From NCBI GenBank assembly GCA_004835665.1, contig RBKR01000002.1, positions 1,302,001-1,366,000 of the forward strand: DNA of 64,000 nucleotides, given 5' to 3'. Source of the stretch: Phoma sp. XZ068. Its lineage: Eukaryota > Ascomycota > Dothideomycetes > Pleosporales > Didymellaceae. Position 1 is the stretch's first letter. Each line of letters starts with the position of its first letter. The notes below the pieces were generated by a model. It saw only the letters and a list, made by a program, of their open reading frames with translations. It was not told the origin of the DNA and did no database searches. Made by a program: the position numbers and the translations under genes. Positions 34,997 through 47,385 of this stretch are shown one piece after another.

Positions 34997-36893
34997 GACA
35001 CCTTCACCTACACCTCCACCATCTTCGACTCTGAACAATCTTGTCAATCAACTTGACAGTGCATGGCCATGCACTTACGACTCGGTTTCCTTTGGGCTGC
35101 ATGTAACGGTGTTCCGGACAGGTCTGTTTTTGCGCAAATAATCAATCAACTGGGCGGGCATACAATGTGTCTCAAGCTCGACGACTACGACAGGGCGTTA
35201 CGGTCGGTGGGAGCGACGCGTTTCACGCCTTTGTAAATTGTGTCTCGAGATACCCATTTCCTTTTACTATTGTTATCGCTTCAGGTCGGTTCTGTTTTAT
35301 CACTGTTTATGACGCTTTGCAGGCTTCGAGGTTTGGACTTGGGTCCATCGCACGATGCACAAATACACGAATTTATCACAATATACATGAGCCCGGTCAC
35401 TGCCACGATTCTCTTCATGTACCTTTCGACCGCTACAAACTACACAGGAATAAGACACCTGGCATGTGTAAGAGCAAACAGGGTCGCCTTGACGGTCACC
35501 GACCACATCCGTTCTGAAGACATTCGATCCACGCCACGACACTACTACACGCAGTGATTGGAGGTCAGCCCCCAACGTTCCCTGGTGGAATGTCAACCTC
35601 GGTGCAAAAAGATGCTCGACTACCGGTGTGTCACGTGCCCGAAAACCTTGAGTCAACTGATTGAATCAAAAGACAAAAAACATACAACAGTGGGTATTCG
35701 CTAGTGGTCACCCACCTAACTACTAATCCACCGGTACGTTGCTTAAATAGGGCTGAGCGAACGGGAAGCCTTGTTGTCTCCTGTCCGGTTGTCATAAATA
35801 CCCTTAAATTTTCCGTTTACAGTAAGTAGGTAGCTGTCAGAGTCCGCTGTATACTTCCTCGGCCACCGATTACCAGTTTTAAAGCGACAGGGTCACCCCC
35901 CTGTGGCACCTCACATTTGAGAACTAGACCCTCAGCTCCACTTCCTATGATCTCCAGTTTGGAAAATTCTCGACCTGGATAGGAGCATAGCTTTTATCCG
36001 TCGTCCTTGCCGCGACAATTTTGCTCGCAGTCATCAAGAAAGCTGTGGAAATGCTCTTGTCGAGAGATATGAAGAGGATCAAGCGATGTCAATGTCATTT
36101 GGCAATTGCGTGGATTGTCGAGCATGCCTGCATCGACGTCGATGGGTAGCCTAACTGATAAGGATTGTGACGGGCGGATTGAGGCGGCTTGATGAGTTGG
36201 AGGAAGGAGATCAAAAGTGGGTGGCATTCGGAAAGAGCGATGCATGCTGGGCGACTCGTTGGGTTCCGACGCACTCTAGCCGCTTGTAGCTAATGAGCTA
36301 CGTATCCAATAACATCCCTGCTGTTGCCTGACAGAGTGTGACATGCCCCACCCCCCTTGCATACTAATCGTCGCCTGCACCCTTGCCTTCCGTGCTTGTC
36401 ATGATGGGATGTCATGTTCATGGCTTTCGATCGGATATCCCCAGCCGCTGTCGCATTAGCCGTTGTTCCTTTGAATACAACGTCAGTTTTGTGGGGGGCT
36501 ATCTCTGGTAGCCTAGCGCTAGATGCCTAACCCTCTCTGTCAGCAAATCATGAGGCTTTGTAGGTAGGGTTTGCCGCTTACGAGGATTTCCAGAGAAGGG
36601 AATTCCAATCAAACATGTAAGCGGCATCGCAGCGTGGTAAACCGCGACGGTGGAATTCCACGACAGCTTACAGTCAATCGCGTCTGGATAGGTCGACTGC
36701 GGATACCAAAAGCCGTTCAAAAGCAGCTTTGATCATTAGCAAGATTCACGGTCCTGCGACACAAGTTCTGCTTTGAGCCCACCCAGGTATCGGCCCGTGT
36801 TAGGCAGTAGATACTACACGATTGTCGACTACATTCACCAGTAGGGTATGCCAACAGTTGTCTACTACCCGGGTGAAGGGATCTCGGCAGTAG
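34997..36893. other. Intergenic region with transposon remnant
   Basis: About 1.9 kb after MAF1. It contains dispersed repeat copy B. Short frames such as 35994-36245 (minus) and 36499-36720 (minus) have no recognisable domain. Confidence 0.45.
35685..35829 (+). repeat. Dispersed repeat, copy B (transposon remnant)
   Basis: The counterpart of 7416-7557 in the same orientation. It begins CAACAGTGGGTATTCGCTAG, which has the look of a transposon terminus, and shares the AAGCCTTGTT core. The stretch that follows (to about 35990) may be more of the same element but has no match in this window. Confidence 0.6.
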
Positions 36894-38417
36894 TTAACAG
36901 TACGCCGCTTGGCAGCCGAGACAGTCAACTTTTGCGTCGTCAAAAGCGAACTGCCTCAAAACAGGCGACAACTTCCAGCGTGCAAAGAGCAGTGGATTCT
37001 CCACCAAGATCCGGCGCAGCATTTCCCCTCTCTTCTCTGCACCAGGCCATTTGCCCTGCCACACGCGTACATAAGGCACCATAATTTCCAAGGCCTCCCT
37101 AACCCACCTCCCTGCTCTTTCCTCACCAATCCTCCCCTTTTGTACCATCCGCCTCTCCAGCTCCCCCAAGAAATGCTCTCTCTCTTGCATGTTCTCTACC
37201 AACGCAGCCTGCATGACCGCTAGTAGGATATGTGACCGGATTGAACAGTCCAACTCATCCACCTTGATTGCTCCAGCTCCTAGTCCGGCTGTCTCCTCCA
37301 TCGCAACAGCGGCTAGGAACTCGACCTCCTCCTCACTCCCAATCTCTTCCTGCCACCCCCTCTGCAACGCTTGATCTGCAGTCCCTCCATCCGGTATCCC
37401 ACACCAGAAAAACACCGGCTTGCTAGGTTCTGGTTTGACAACCTTACCCGAAGAAACCTGTGCGAGGTACTGTGCTTCCAAACTGTGTAAATCATACAAT
37501 CCCGACGCGACATTGAGCCCAAAGTGATGGGGCCCCCATGCTTCGCGGTTGTCCTTGCGAGGCGATGGGTCAGATGTAGGGCGTGAAGATGAAGGGATCT
37601 TCTCCTCTCCCTCCAGCTGGGTGTTGGTGTTCGTGGACAACGCTTCTTGTTTCGATTCTGCGATGGGAGGTTTGTAGTACTCGTCTAGCCAGAAGCGCGC
37701 TTGTGGTTCCGAAAAGGGGGGTGTGCTGGGGTAGGCCGCGTGTAGGCGTGTCAAGGCTGTGTCAAGCGTGCGGAGGGCTATTTCAGTAATCGTGTCAAAT
37801 GGAAGGAACGGTTGCCTATGGCAAGTCCGCCCCACAGTATAAGCCCAGCGGGGGAGCTTTAGGACGTGTTCGGATACCGGATTATCACGCGGCAGACACA
37901 GTGGGGAGGACGAGTCCGGAAGATCCTGGAGGTCGGGCATGCGGTAGAAGCGTGCTGTGTTGGGTTGGGTAAGGAATGCGGTGGAGTAGTAGGAGCGCCA
38001 GGCTGTGGGATTCAAGAGGGCATGGTGCGCAGTGTAGAAGGCGTCGAAGTCTGAGAAGGTGAGAGGGTCGTCTCCATTTAGTTGGTCGGTCCAGTGGTAG
38101 TAGGCTGCTGCGATCTGGGCGAGATAAAATATATCCAAGGTACTTGTTTTATCTTAGTCACACACATGCAGGTGCTGGGTACATCGGTATGAGGGATTCT
38201 CATATCAGGATGTAGCTTACCGATTGAAGCGGAGCTCGTCCTCACCAAAAGACCAGCCATGCGCGTGCAGCTTCTCCACAACATCGAATACGCCCTGGCC
38301 GTCCCACAGCCCCTCATCGATATAAATGTATGCGATCCGCAAGACATCATCATGACATGTCACTGGCACGATTCCGCCTTCCACATTAGCCAGAAATTCC
38401 TTGGCTTTATCGTCCAT
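36894..38417 (-). CDS. Conserved fungal hypothetical protein, 2 exons, 481 aa
   Basis: Exons are 38417-38221 and 38142-36894; the intron 38220-38143 (GTAAGC..AAG, with GTGACTAAG as a branch-like site) joins frames exactly. The product has no signal peptide or membrane helix. The first 65 residues form an alpha-helical block (LRIAYIYIDEGLWDGQGVFDVVEKLHAHGW). Then come an aromatic-rich segment (YYHWTDQL, FDAFYTAHHALLN), a Ser/Lys-rich linker near residues 225-260 and a helical C-terminal half. A CX2C pair (CLGCQAAYC) lies at the very end. I do not recognise a domain. Coding quality and splice fit are good, so the gene is real; its function is unknown. Confidence 0.8.
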
Positions 38418-38999
38418 TGTAGTGCCTGTCGTACGCAGAATGCAATTGCTGGAGTTGATGTTTTGAAATTTGCCTCTAGGGCTGGGAAAGTAACAATATT
38501 GAGTGATAGGCAGAGTCGGCGATCGCGCGGTCTATATACAAGATGCCGAAGGGGGCTAGGCCTAGTCGCGCTAAAGATCTACTGAACCTTGGAACCGTGG
38601 GTACCCTCACAACTAGTTCATGCAATATCGATATCTTAGTCAGACAGAATATTGATAAGCTCTTGAGGTCTCTCAAGCGAGCCGACGACCACATAAACGG
38701 ATCATCTTATAATGTGAATCAACCTGCGTAGTATGCAGAACGCCTGCGTAGTTACGGGTATGGAACTATCGTGCTTGGACCAGCAATCACCCGCTGACCA
38801 TGTGTCATTCGTGTTCGTTCTGATTTCCAGGCATAAGACTTAGATTCGGTGAGGATTCTAGCTGCGTGCAAAGAACTCCGCTACCGTAGTAAGTCTACCT
38901 TTCAATTAACCACCCGTGTTTATCCCGAAGCCTCCCCTTCGATGCCCACATATCCTCACCTGTCGCCCCCTAATCACTGATTCCTCTTAACTAGCGCTT
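38418..38999. other. Intergenic region
   Basis: About 580 bp. It holds a 62-codon frame (38543-38731, plus) beginning MPKGARPSRAKDLLNL with a TATATA directly upstream; too short and featureless to call a gene. Confidence 0.4.
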
Positions 39000-39843
39000 C
39001 TACGGTTTATATGTCCCCTTTCCGTAGCCTGGAAGGGAAGTCACGAAACCCCAATCCGCCGGACCGATTTTGCCAATCTGTTTGTTGGCCTCGGTCTCCC
39101 GCTCGGCACACTGCGCGAGATACACCTTGCCAGTGTCGATAAGGGCCGGCGGGATCAATCCTTGGGTCCTTTCTAGCCAGCCTTTCACCTTGGCGAAAAT
39201 CACCGTGTTCTCGACCGTCGCGCCTGGAAGGACGGAATCGATGAAGCGTGCTTTGTTCTTCTCTGCGGTGTCCGATGCGTCAGTATTAATAGCAAACCCA
39301 AAGGGAAGAAAAGGAGTTGAACACGTACTGCTAACTGGCTTCGGGTACCACAGTTCAAGGGGCTTGCATGTATCCTTTGTTTCATCCTCCACGTCCTCGG
39401 GAAACGTGTAAAGCTCGGGGAGGTAGACCTTATTCCATTTGTCCCATTCGTCGGCGTCAACCGTCACCACGCAATCCCATTGAACCGACCCATCAACGGC
39501 ATTGTTACCCCAGGCTTGGAACGAATTCAAGATGTAAAGACCCTGGCCTATCTGGCGGCCCCCGTTGCCTATGGACTGCACAGCTTTGCCCCCGTTTTTG
39601 TTGATGGCTTCGGCTTCGCCCTGGACGGTTAGTTGTTTTGGTCGCCGGATTACGGAGGACGTGGAATGGAATTTAGAATGGAGTGGAGGGAAGGATGAAT
39701 TGGAAACAAACCTTTGACATCACACGATATCCAATGTGTTTCTTCACATTACCATCGCGTGTGTGCAGTCGAGCCTTGTAGTCTTGGGGAATGGCCTGGA
39801 CTGCAACGGAGGCAGCAAGTGCCAGGAGCGCCCAAAACTTCAT
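39000..39843 (-). CDS. Secreted protein resembling fungal ADP-ribosyltransferase-fold (enterotoxin-like) proteins, 3 exons, 228 aa
   Basis: Exons are 39843-39712, 39620-39329 and 39262-39000; introns are 39711-39621 (GTTTGT, CAACTAAC, CAG) and 39328-39263 (GTACGT, ATACTGAC, CAG, 66 nt). The second intron is in frame, so retention would give 250 aa. A signal peptide (MKFWALLALAASVAVQA) is followed by HIGYRVMSK, a GGR..IGQGLYIL block, and a region with WDCVVTVDADEWDKWN. The order Arg in YR, then G-x-G-L/F-Y, then a late acidic region is what is seen in secreted fungal ADP-ribosyltransferase-like proteins related to the heat-labile enterotoxin A fold. I infer the fold only: the catalytic Glu cannot be assigned with certainty. 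A secreted, transposon-flanked location fits an effector or antagonism factor. Alternative: a non-enzymatic secreted protein. Confidence 0.7.
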
Positions 39844-41787
39844 GATGCGGGTTGTGGTGAAAGATGTCCAGGGACAGAGAGAGTAAAGAGGTCTACTAGT
39901 AGATTAGGAGGAACACGAATGCTCTCTCGCTGAACCGGGAAAACAAGGAGAATGACCTAAACCGGTCAAGACTGAGATGACTACTAATTCATCAAGCATT
40001 GGATTGAAAGGGGTGGTGCGATGTTACTTCGCCATACCTGTTTGGAACTCTCTAAACCATCCCTGCAAAGGCAGCTCCGAGGAAAAAGGCAATGGATATT
40101 TCTAAATTCTATGTAGTAAGGGCACATAGAATTTAATTGGGTCCCTCTTCTGAAAAAGGTAATCTTCCTGTAGAGCAGAGCTCATATTTACCCATGTTTG
40201 CACCAAAACAGCACTTCTCCGAAATTCTTGGGGGCCTAAAGTCACCTCGAGACAAGCCTACTAGGGACCGGAAAGCTATCGACAGTGAGGACCTAAAATG
40301 TTGAACCTCTGGTATAAGCAATAACTCTATTAGCTGGCTGCCTGATTTTAGGGGCTAATTGTCCCACTTTCCTATGGCGTGAACTTGAAAGCTAGAGCTC
40401 TTGCGGAAGCAACGACGCTACTAGCTTGCCTAGATTCCAGGGTCCTACATAAGGCACTTTGTTAGCTTCGGTGGAAAACTCTACATACATACTTGAGCCT
40501 TCCTGTTTTCGAGCAGATAGACGCACTAACCTCGAAGCAAATGCTCTATCAGAGGCGGAGAAGTGCAGTACGGTGTGTCTTCAGGTACGACGGCCTAGAC
40601 AGGGGCTTGTAATTCACTAAATTTGAGCTCCACCATTTTTGGTTAGGTGGGTTCTCAATAAGGTGCATATCTCAAACGGGCGGGCGGGCAGGCGGGCCGC
40701 TCTACTTACCAAAACCAACACATGGTGGGTTCGCGGCATTTAGCGCAGACAATGATTACTTGCAAGAACATACACAACTTTGTACATTCGCCAATAGTGC
40801 GCAAGGCGTGTACGCTTTTCGAGAAAGAAGTGCTAAGATACGTTCTCTCAATTCCGAGTGGTTGTAATTAGGCAGCTTCGCAGTATGAATATATCCTTTA
40901 GGTGTGCAATTGCGCGTTTTACCTTGTGTTGCGACCACTACCGTCCAAAATTCTAAAATCTAATGGCCTGGATTTTCCCGAATAAGGATCAACGTTGTGA
41001 CATCGAGAGAGGAATTTTCATCTGGCTCAAGTAAGAAACTAAAACTGGTACCGGGCGCTTAGAATGACAATCAGGGTCTCTTGCCTCAGCTGGCGATTTA
41101 CGGTACCTAACTCACCGGTACCTGATTTCAAACCTTATTTCAACCTATGCCCCATTTTAAAGCTCACCGCACCTGCAACTAACAACAGGCAAACAGCTGC
41201 ATGCGTCAAAAAAACCCGGCACCACTGAAATTCCTTGACTTTCCTACATACTGAAATTCCCCACATCACCCAAGGCTAACAATAAGTTAAGCCCTGCCGA
41301 GCCGTGTGCCCCACTTGGCGCCCAGAACTACTAGTGTTTGCCTGGACTTCATCAATCTATCTACTCCGTGGGATGCTCGGTAGTTCCCAACGTACGATTT
41401 GCACCTAAGTCACGGGAAAGGGGAAACATTGGAGGGACGGCTCGATGCTAATTTGCGGAGACTGTAAGCTACCTCCGTTGATGGTTCTATCCACCGTGCC
41501 AAGAAAGATCGATTTTAGCTCTGTCCCACAGCAGTTGACAGAGCGCAGTATCATGGCGAGTATCGTTTGCATCAGGCGACATACCAATACGCTGGGGGCC
41601 TGTTCCCACCCTTACCTCATGATGAAGGAGATTTTGGAGAGAAGCTTTTTCCCCTTTTCGTCGAAGAAATGTAACATCACCTGGACGGAGGAGGGAGTAC
41701 TAAAGGCTCTGCTCGGCCGTCTGCTTCGTCCATCTGCTCCTGCACCTTCTTTGTCTTTCTTTTCCAGCTCGTCTGGTCCTCAAGAAG
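39844..41787. other. Gene-free region between the secreted protein and the chitinase (shared upstream region)
   Basis: About 1.9 kb, AT-richer than the housekeeping parts, with no supportable gene. It contains a G/C tract (GGGC-rich, 40678-40700) and several scattered GGTACC/CGGTACC words near 41040-41130. It is probably made of degraded transposon sequence plus the two divergent promoters. Confidence 0.45.
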
Positions 41788-44700
41788 ATGTGGCTCTCAC
41801 CGTCCTCGGCTTCAGCCGGAGCGATCGCCACCTCCCTCCTGCTGTTGTCTGCGGCGGCGGCAACACGCGTAGACGGCGGCTCCAACAAACTGAATGAATA
41901 CCTTGCCGTACACCCTGTACCTATCAAGGCGGCGGCCGCCGTTCCTGCATCCGGCAGCACCAAGGCCAACGCACTTGCCCCGGAACTCATCACGGCGGTG
42001 CTCAGTGAGTGTCCATCAGGATGTGTAGACGCCGGCTCGAGCAGCAGCAACTGGACTGTCTATCCCCGTCTGGGCCGATTAGCCATGTGCAACCAGACCA
42101 TGCTGCTCGACTTCTCCCTTCACACGTCACTGCGCAAGGACGAGACGGTTCGCGCCTGTACTGCCGATTCCACAGCCATAGCCGGCCACACGACCAAGGA
42201 CGCCTCTTGCCTGCCCAGCGGCAGCGTGACGCAGGTCCACGAGTCACTGCAGCTGGCCTTTAACAAGACGGCCACGCAAGCCACAGGCGGAGACCTCGCG
42301 GCCGCAGCGCAGCAACTCGCCGCTGCTTGGTCGCAGCGCAACAGCTCGGCATGCACCGACACAACCGCCTTTGCTTACTCCAACACGGCTGCCTTCGGTC
42401 TCTTCGCCGGCGCTGGAGTCGGTGATGTCCCAACCGTTGTGCTGCAGGAATTTCTCGCAAAGATCAAGACGCCCGACTTCTCCGGGAGCGCCGTGGTGCA
42501 GCTGTGTGCCAAGGACGGTCGCAGCTCCAAATACAGCTTCGGCATTGTCGCGAGTGGAGGAGGCGACGTGCGCGTGGTTCAGGATGCCGTCACCGCGTGG
42601 GCGTCGGCTGAGTGCCTTATTACTTACGACGCCGCCGAAGACTGGCGTGATATCACGTTGTCTGTGCCGAGTCTGTTGAGCAACGGCACGGCGGGCAATG
42701 TCACGACTACTCCTTCCCGCAACAGCACAGTTCCGCTCAAGAAAGTCAACAAAAGGGCCCAGTGTTCGACCAGGCAGGTTGTCTCAGGCGATTCCTGTAA
42801 GTATTTATTCTCAGCAGCAAGACATTCAGTCCTTGATGGCGGCCCACTGATGACCTCTGTTAGGTGGATCCCTTGCAGCTGAGTGCGGTATCTCCGGCGC
42901 CGACTTCGACAAATACAACCCTGGCGAGGGCTTCTGCTCCAAGTTGACGCCTGGTCAGCACGTCTGCTGTTCCGCCGGCACGTTGCCTGACTTCCGCCCG
43001 AAGCCCAACGCCGACGGCACCTGCGCCTCGCACTACGTGGAAAAGGACGAGAACTGCGCGGCCCTGGGTGCCGCAAACAGCCTCACCAATGCGGAGATTG
43101 AGAGCTTCAACAAGAACACGTGGGCTTGGGATGGCTGCAACAATCTGCAGGCGTACCAGTACATCTGCCTGAGCACGGGCGATCCCCCAATGCCGGCGCC
43201 CATTGCGAACGCCATCTGTGGGCCCCAGAAGCCAGGCTCGCAACAGCCAGCATCAGGTGTGTCGCTGGACAGCCTGAATCCGTGTCCGCTCAATGCCTGC
43301 TGTGTACGGTCCCCATGAATACTTGAAAAAACTTGAACACTAGCTCACCGCGTCTCCAGAACAAATTCGGCCAATGCGGCATCAACCAAGACTTCTGCAC
43401 CAAATCCGAGTCGACCACGGGCGCCCCGGGCACCTCAGCCCCTGGCACCAACGGCTGCATCTCCAACTGTGGCATGGACGTCGTCGTCGGCAGTGCGCCC
43501 GCCGCGTCCATCAGCATTGGCTACTTCGAGGCCTTCAACCGCAACCGGCCCTGTCTGAACATGGTCATCACCGCCATGGACCTGACCCCCTACACGCACG
43601 TCCACCTGTCATTTGGCGAAGTCACCAGAAGCTGGGAGGTCGACGTTAGCGGTATCCAGGAGCAGTGGGAGTTGTTCCTGGAGCAGGTGGGCTTCAACAA
43701 GATCTTGTCACTGGGCGGCTGGAGCTTCTCCACCGAGCCGGCAACGTATTCCATCTTCCGCGACGCGGTTGCGCCCGGCAACCAGGATACCTTTGTTGCC
43801 AACATCGTGTCATTCGTAACTAAGTATGACCTGGATGGCATTGACATCGATTGGGAGTGTAAGTTCGCTGCGTCCGGCCAGTCTTTAAGCACTGTTTGAT
43901 CAATGTTTCTAACTGATGCCGCAGACCCTAATGCTCCCGATATCCCGGGCATTCCAGCTGGTACGTATAATTATGATGCTCGAGTTTAGAGAGCACTGCT
44001 GACGTGAAGATGTATTGCAGGCACCGAAGCCGACGCTGCGAACTACCTCAGCTTCCTCAAAAAGCTGCGGGCCGCGATGCCGTCTGGCAAGACTGTCTCG
44101 TTCTGCGCGCCGGCGTCCTACTGGTATCTGCGCGGCTACCCCATCAGTGAGATGGCCGAAGTGGCTGACTACATTGTCTACATGACCTACGACCTCCACG
44201 GCCAGTGGGATTACGCGAACAAGTTCGCCATCGACGGCTGTCCAGAGGGCAACTGCCTGCGCTCACAGGTCAACATCACCGAGACGCTCCAGTCGCTGGC
44301 CATGATCACCAAGGCCGGCGTGCCATCCAACAAGCTTGCTATTGGCGTCGCCAGCTACGGCCGCTCGTTCGAGATGACGACGGAGGGCTGCACCGGGCCC
44401 ATGTGCACCTACACCGGCGGCCCATCTGGCGCCTATCCCGGGCCATGCACAGGCACCGCGGGCTACATCTCCAATGCCGAGATCAGAGCCATCGCGGACG
44501 GCACTGGCAGCTGGCAGGACTCCACGGGCGCTGTGCATCACGTCAACTCGTACTCATCGTACTTTGATCAAGACAGCCAGTCGGACGTCGTCGTGTATGA
44601 AGGCACCCAATGGGTCGGCTACATGAACGACGACACCAAGCAGGACCGCACAGAGCTCTACAAGTCTCTGAACATGGCCGGCGTGATCGACTGGGCCGTC

Positions 44701-47385
44701 GATCTGAACGGATACGAGGGCGCCCCCATCTCGCCTGGCGCTGCCGCCAACATCGTCTATCCCCCACAGAGCATCTGGGACTCATCTGACCCGCTGGCGG
44801 CCTGCAAGCCTCCCTGCGTCGTCGTCCTGCCGCCATACCCGCTGACTGGCGCCCACACGGTGACCTCGTGGCCCGCCCTGACCACCACGCTGCTGTCCTC
44901 TAACGCAGCGGACGGCCATGTCTATGTCAAGACGACGACAATCCCCGTGCCGAGCTTCGCTATCAGCGAGGTCAATCTGCAGCCCCTGACGCTGTATGCA
45001 ACCGAAACGGACCAGTACACCATCAACCCAATGCAGAGCATCATGCCTCCTTCCTTCCTCTGGACACTGCCTCCAAACCATGCCACCTTCCCCGCCACAA
45101 AGCCCACTCCCGCGGCGTCCATTCCCGCCATGTCCACGGGTAACGGCGTATCTATGACCACGAACAGCGCCGTGGCGACGTCTTCGGACAGCGACGTGCC
45201 TTTGGCCATCATCCCTCTGGTCACCTTCTTCCCGACCTCAGTTGCCGTCACTATTCAACCCCAGCCCACGTTCTCGGTCGAGTACCCCAAGCCGCCCGTC
45301 CCAGGGGGTCCTCTTACCCTCAAATCCACCAGTACCACGAACCCCAGCAGCACGAAGACCGGTACCTCGCCGACCAGCACCTCGGACCCCGACTCCGACT
45401 CGGGCTCGGGATCGGACAGGCGTGGTACACGCGACTGCAGCACCTTTGGCTGCCCCGGTGGCAGAGGCACCGATGTTGAGGGCGGTAGTGGCGGTGGCGG
45501 CGGCGGCGGCGGTGGGTGCGGCAAGTTCAGCTGCGACGGTGGGTGTGGCATCTTTGGCTGCGGTGGTGGGTGCGGTGTCACAGGCTGCATACCGAGCTGC
45601 CCGCTGGGCTCATGTGGTGGTTTGGGCTGTCTCCTTCCCGGCGGCTGTGGAAATACCCAGGGCTCTGGTGGCGGCGATAGCAGCAACGAGTGCGAGACTA
45701 AGGTCACGGTGTCGGCGTGCACGTATCTGGTGACGAGTTATAGCGCGTGGTATCTGGCTTCCTCGACGACCACCACGGAAGTGAGTCCCCATTCTCTCTT
45801 CTCTAGTACCCTAATTCGGGGTTTAGAGAGACAGTGACACGGAAATGCTAACCCGGGACAGACTGACTGCGCGACCAAGACGGCTTGCAACGGAATGGAT
45901 ACCTCGTTTACGACGACGCCTGGCGTTCCAGAGTGCACGCTCGATCCGGATGTCGCGAGGGCAATGGATGCTGAGGCGGCAGACGACAAGACGCGGATTG
46001 ATGGGACTGATATACCAAAGGAGTACTGGCCGACAAACCCAGCGGGGTATGATGGATCGAAGTTCACCCTTACGCAGTTCGGGCTGTCAGAGACAATCAC
46101 GATTAAGAAGACCACCACAACGACCTCCCACTCCACTACTACCAAGACGGTTGAGGTGCCGAAAGCAGCAAGCGCGAAGTGTGATTACAGGTACGTCCCC
46201 CTTCTCACCCACCTTTCCAACTCCCCCTTTCTCCACTATGAATATCACTATGCTCTGTATTTTTATGTAGATATTGTAACTGACCAGAACAGTTATGAAG
46301 GATGGTTCATGATGTTCAGAGTCTACAAGATCGACGGCTGGGCTAACGATGGCGGCGACAGCCTGAAAAAAGAGGAAAAAGGCTGCGGTGCTATGACAGG
46401 CTGGGAGTTTGTTGAATCAAGAACAGACTGGGGAACGTGGGCCTACTTCCAGCTCCCCGTCACTATGAAAGCCGGATGCGTGGAGCGCGCCATCGTCTCG
46501 GCCGGCGGGCCGAAGTTGTCCTGTAAAGACATGGGCGACGACGAATGGGCGAAAGACAGTCCTCGCCGGCGCGACACAGCGCCCAACACCTTGCCGAGCG
46601 ACAACTCGGACAGAACGCCCAATTTCTTGCCGAGCAACAGCACGGACAAGGGGGACACGACCAACCCGTACACGCCTATGGTTTGGGGCGACGGTGACAC
46701 GGTGACGCTCACGGCGACCATCGATGTGCTCGGGACGTCGACGTATACGACTGAGATCTACATTGCCACGTTGGTAGAGCCAGTGTCAAGCACAGAGACG
46801 AACTCCTTGACCACAGAGACGAGATCCCTGATCACAGGGACCATGACATCAGGATCTACAAGAACAGCAACCACGACGACCGGAAGCACAGCCCCCACAA
46901 CCACAGGCACAGTCTCAACCGACGGCTCTTGCGGCGGCGCAGACGGCTTCATTTGCCTTGGAAGTGAATTTGGCGATTGCTGCTCCGCATACGGCTACTG
47001 CGGTTCTTCCACCGGCCATTGCACCGCGGGATGCCAGAGCGCGTTTGGCACATGTGAGGAAGGAGCCAGCAACAAGGTTTCACCCGATGGCTCTTGTGGT
47101 GGAGCGAACGAGTACGTGTGTGCTGGAAGTGGGTTTGGCGATTGCTGCTCTGCATACGGATACTGTGGTTCTGATAGCGCACATTGTACCGCGGGATGTC
47201 AGGGGGCGTTTGGGACGTGCGAGGAGATGAGTGACCCAGTTTCACCGGATGGTAGTTGTGGTGGAGCGGATGGGTATGTTTGCGGTGGAAGTGGATTTGG
47301 CGATTGCTGCTCTGCATACGGATACTGCGGTTCTTCGAGCGATCACTGTGGTACGGGTTGCCAGGGTGAGTTTGGGACTTGTTAA
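41788..47385 (+). CDS. Killer-toxin-like chitinase (subgroup C): LysM, ChtBD1, GH18 and three C-terminal ChtBD1 modules, 7 exons, 1,721 aa
   Basis: Exons are 41788-42796, 42864-43303, 43360-43858, 43925-43960, 44021-45780, 45862-46190 and 46293-47385; all phases match. Layout: signal peptide (about 1-26); an N-terminal domain typical of these chitinases (to about 335); two LysM-type segments (about 337-455); a ChtBD1 hevein-like module (CPLNACCNKFGQCG, about 480-500); GH18 barrel with DGIDIDWE at 642-649 (catalytic acid Glu649) and MTYDLHGQWDY. After that come a Thr/Pro-rich linker, a Gly/Cys repeat region (about 1145-1215), and a domain with GWFMMFRVYKIDGW. The end holds three tandem ChtBD1 modules (from about residue 1568), each with GDCCSAYGYCG. 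Secreted GH18 enzymes of this class resemble the alpha/beta subunit of yeast killer toxins (zymocin) and are thought to degrade or permeabilise chitin of competing fungi. All key residues are present. Confidence 0.93.

Noticed and set aside
35994..36245. 83-codon minus-strand frame
   Set aside because: No domain, no support for exons, and next to transposon debris.
38543..38731. 62-codon plus-strand frame with TATATA directly before the ATG
   Set aside because: The TATA is too close to the ATG to serve it, and the peptide has no recognisable feature.
40678..40938. Possible pogo/Fot1-type transposase start after a G/C tract
   Set aside because: The 60-odd open codons show no transposase motif, and no inverted termini could be seen.
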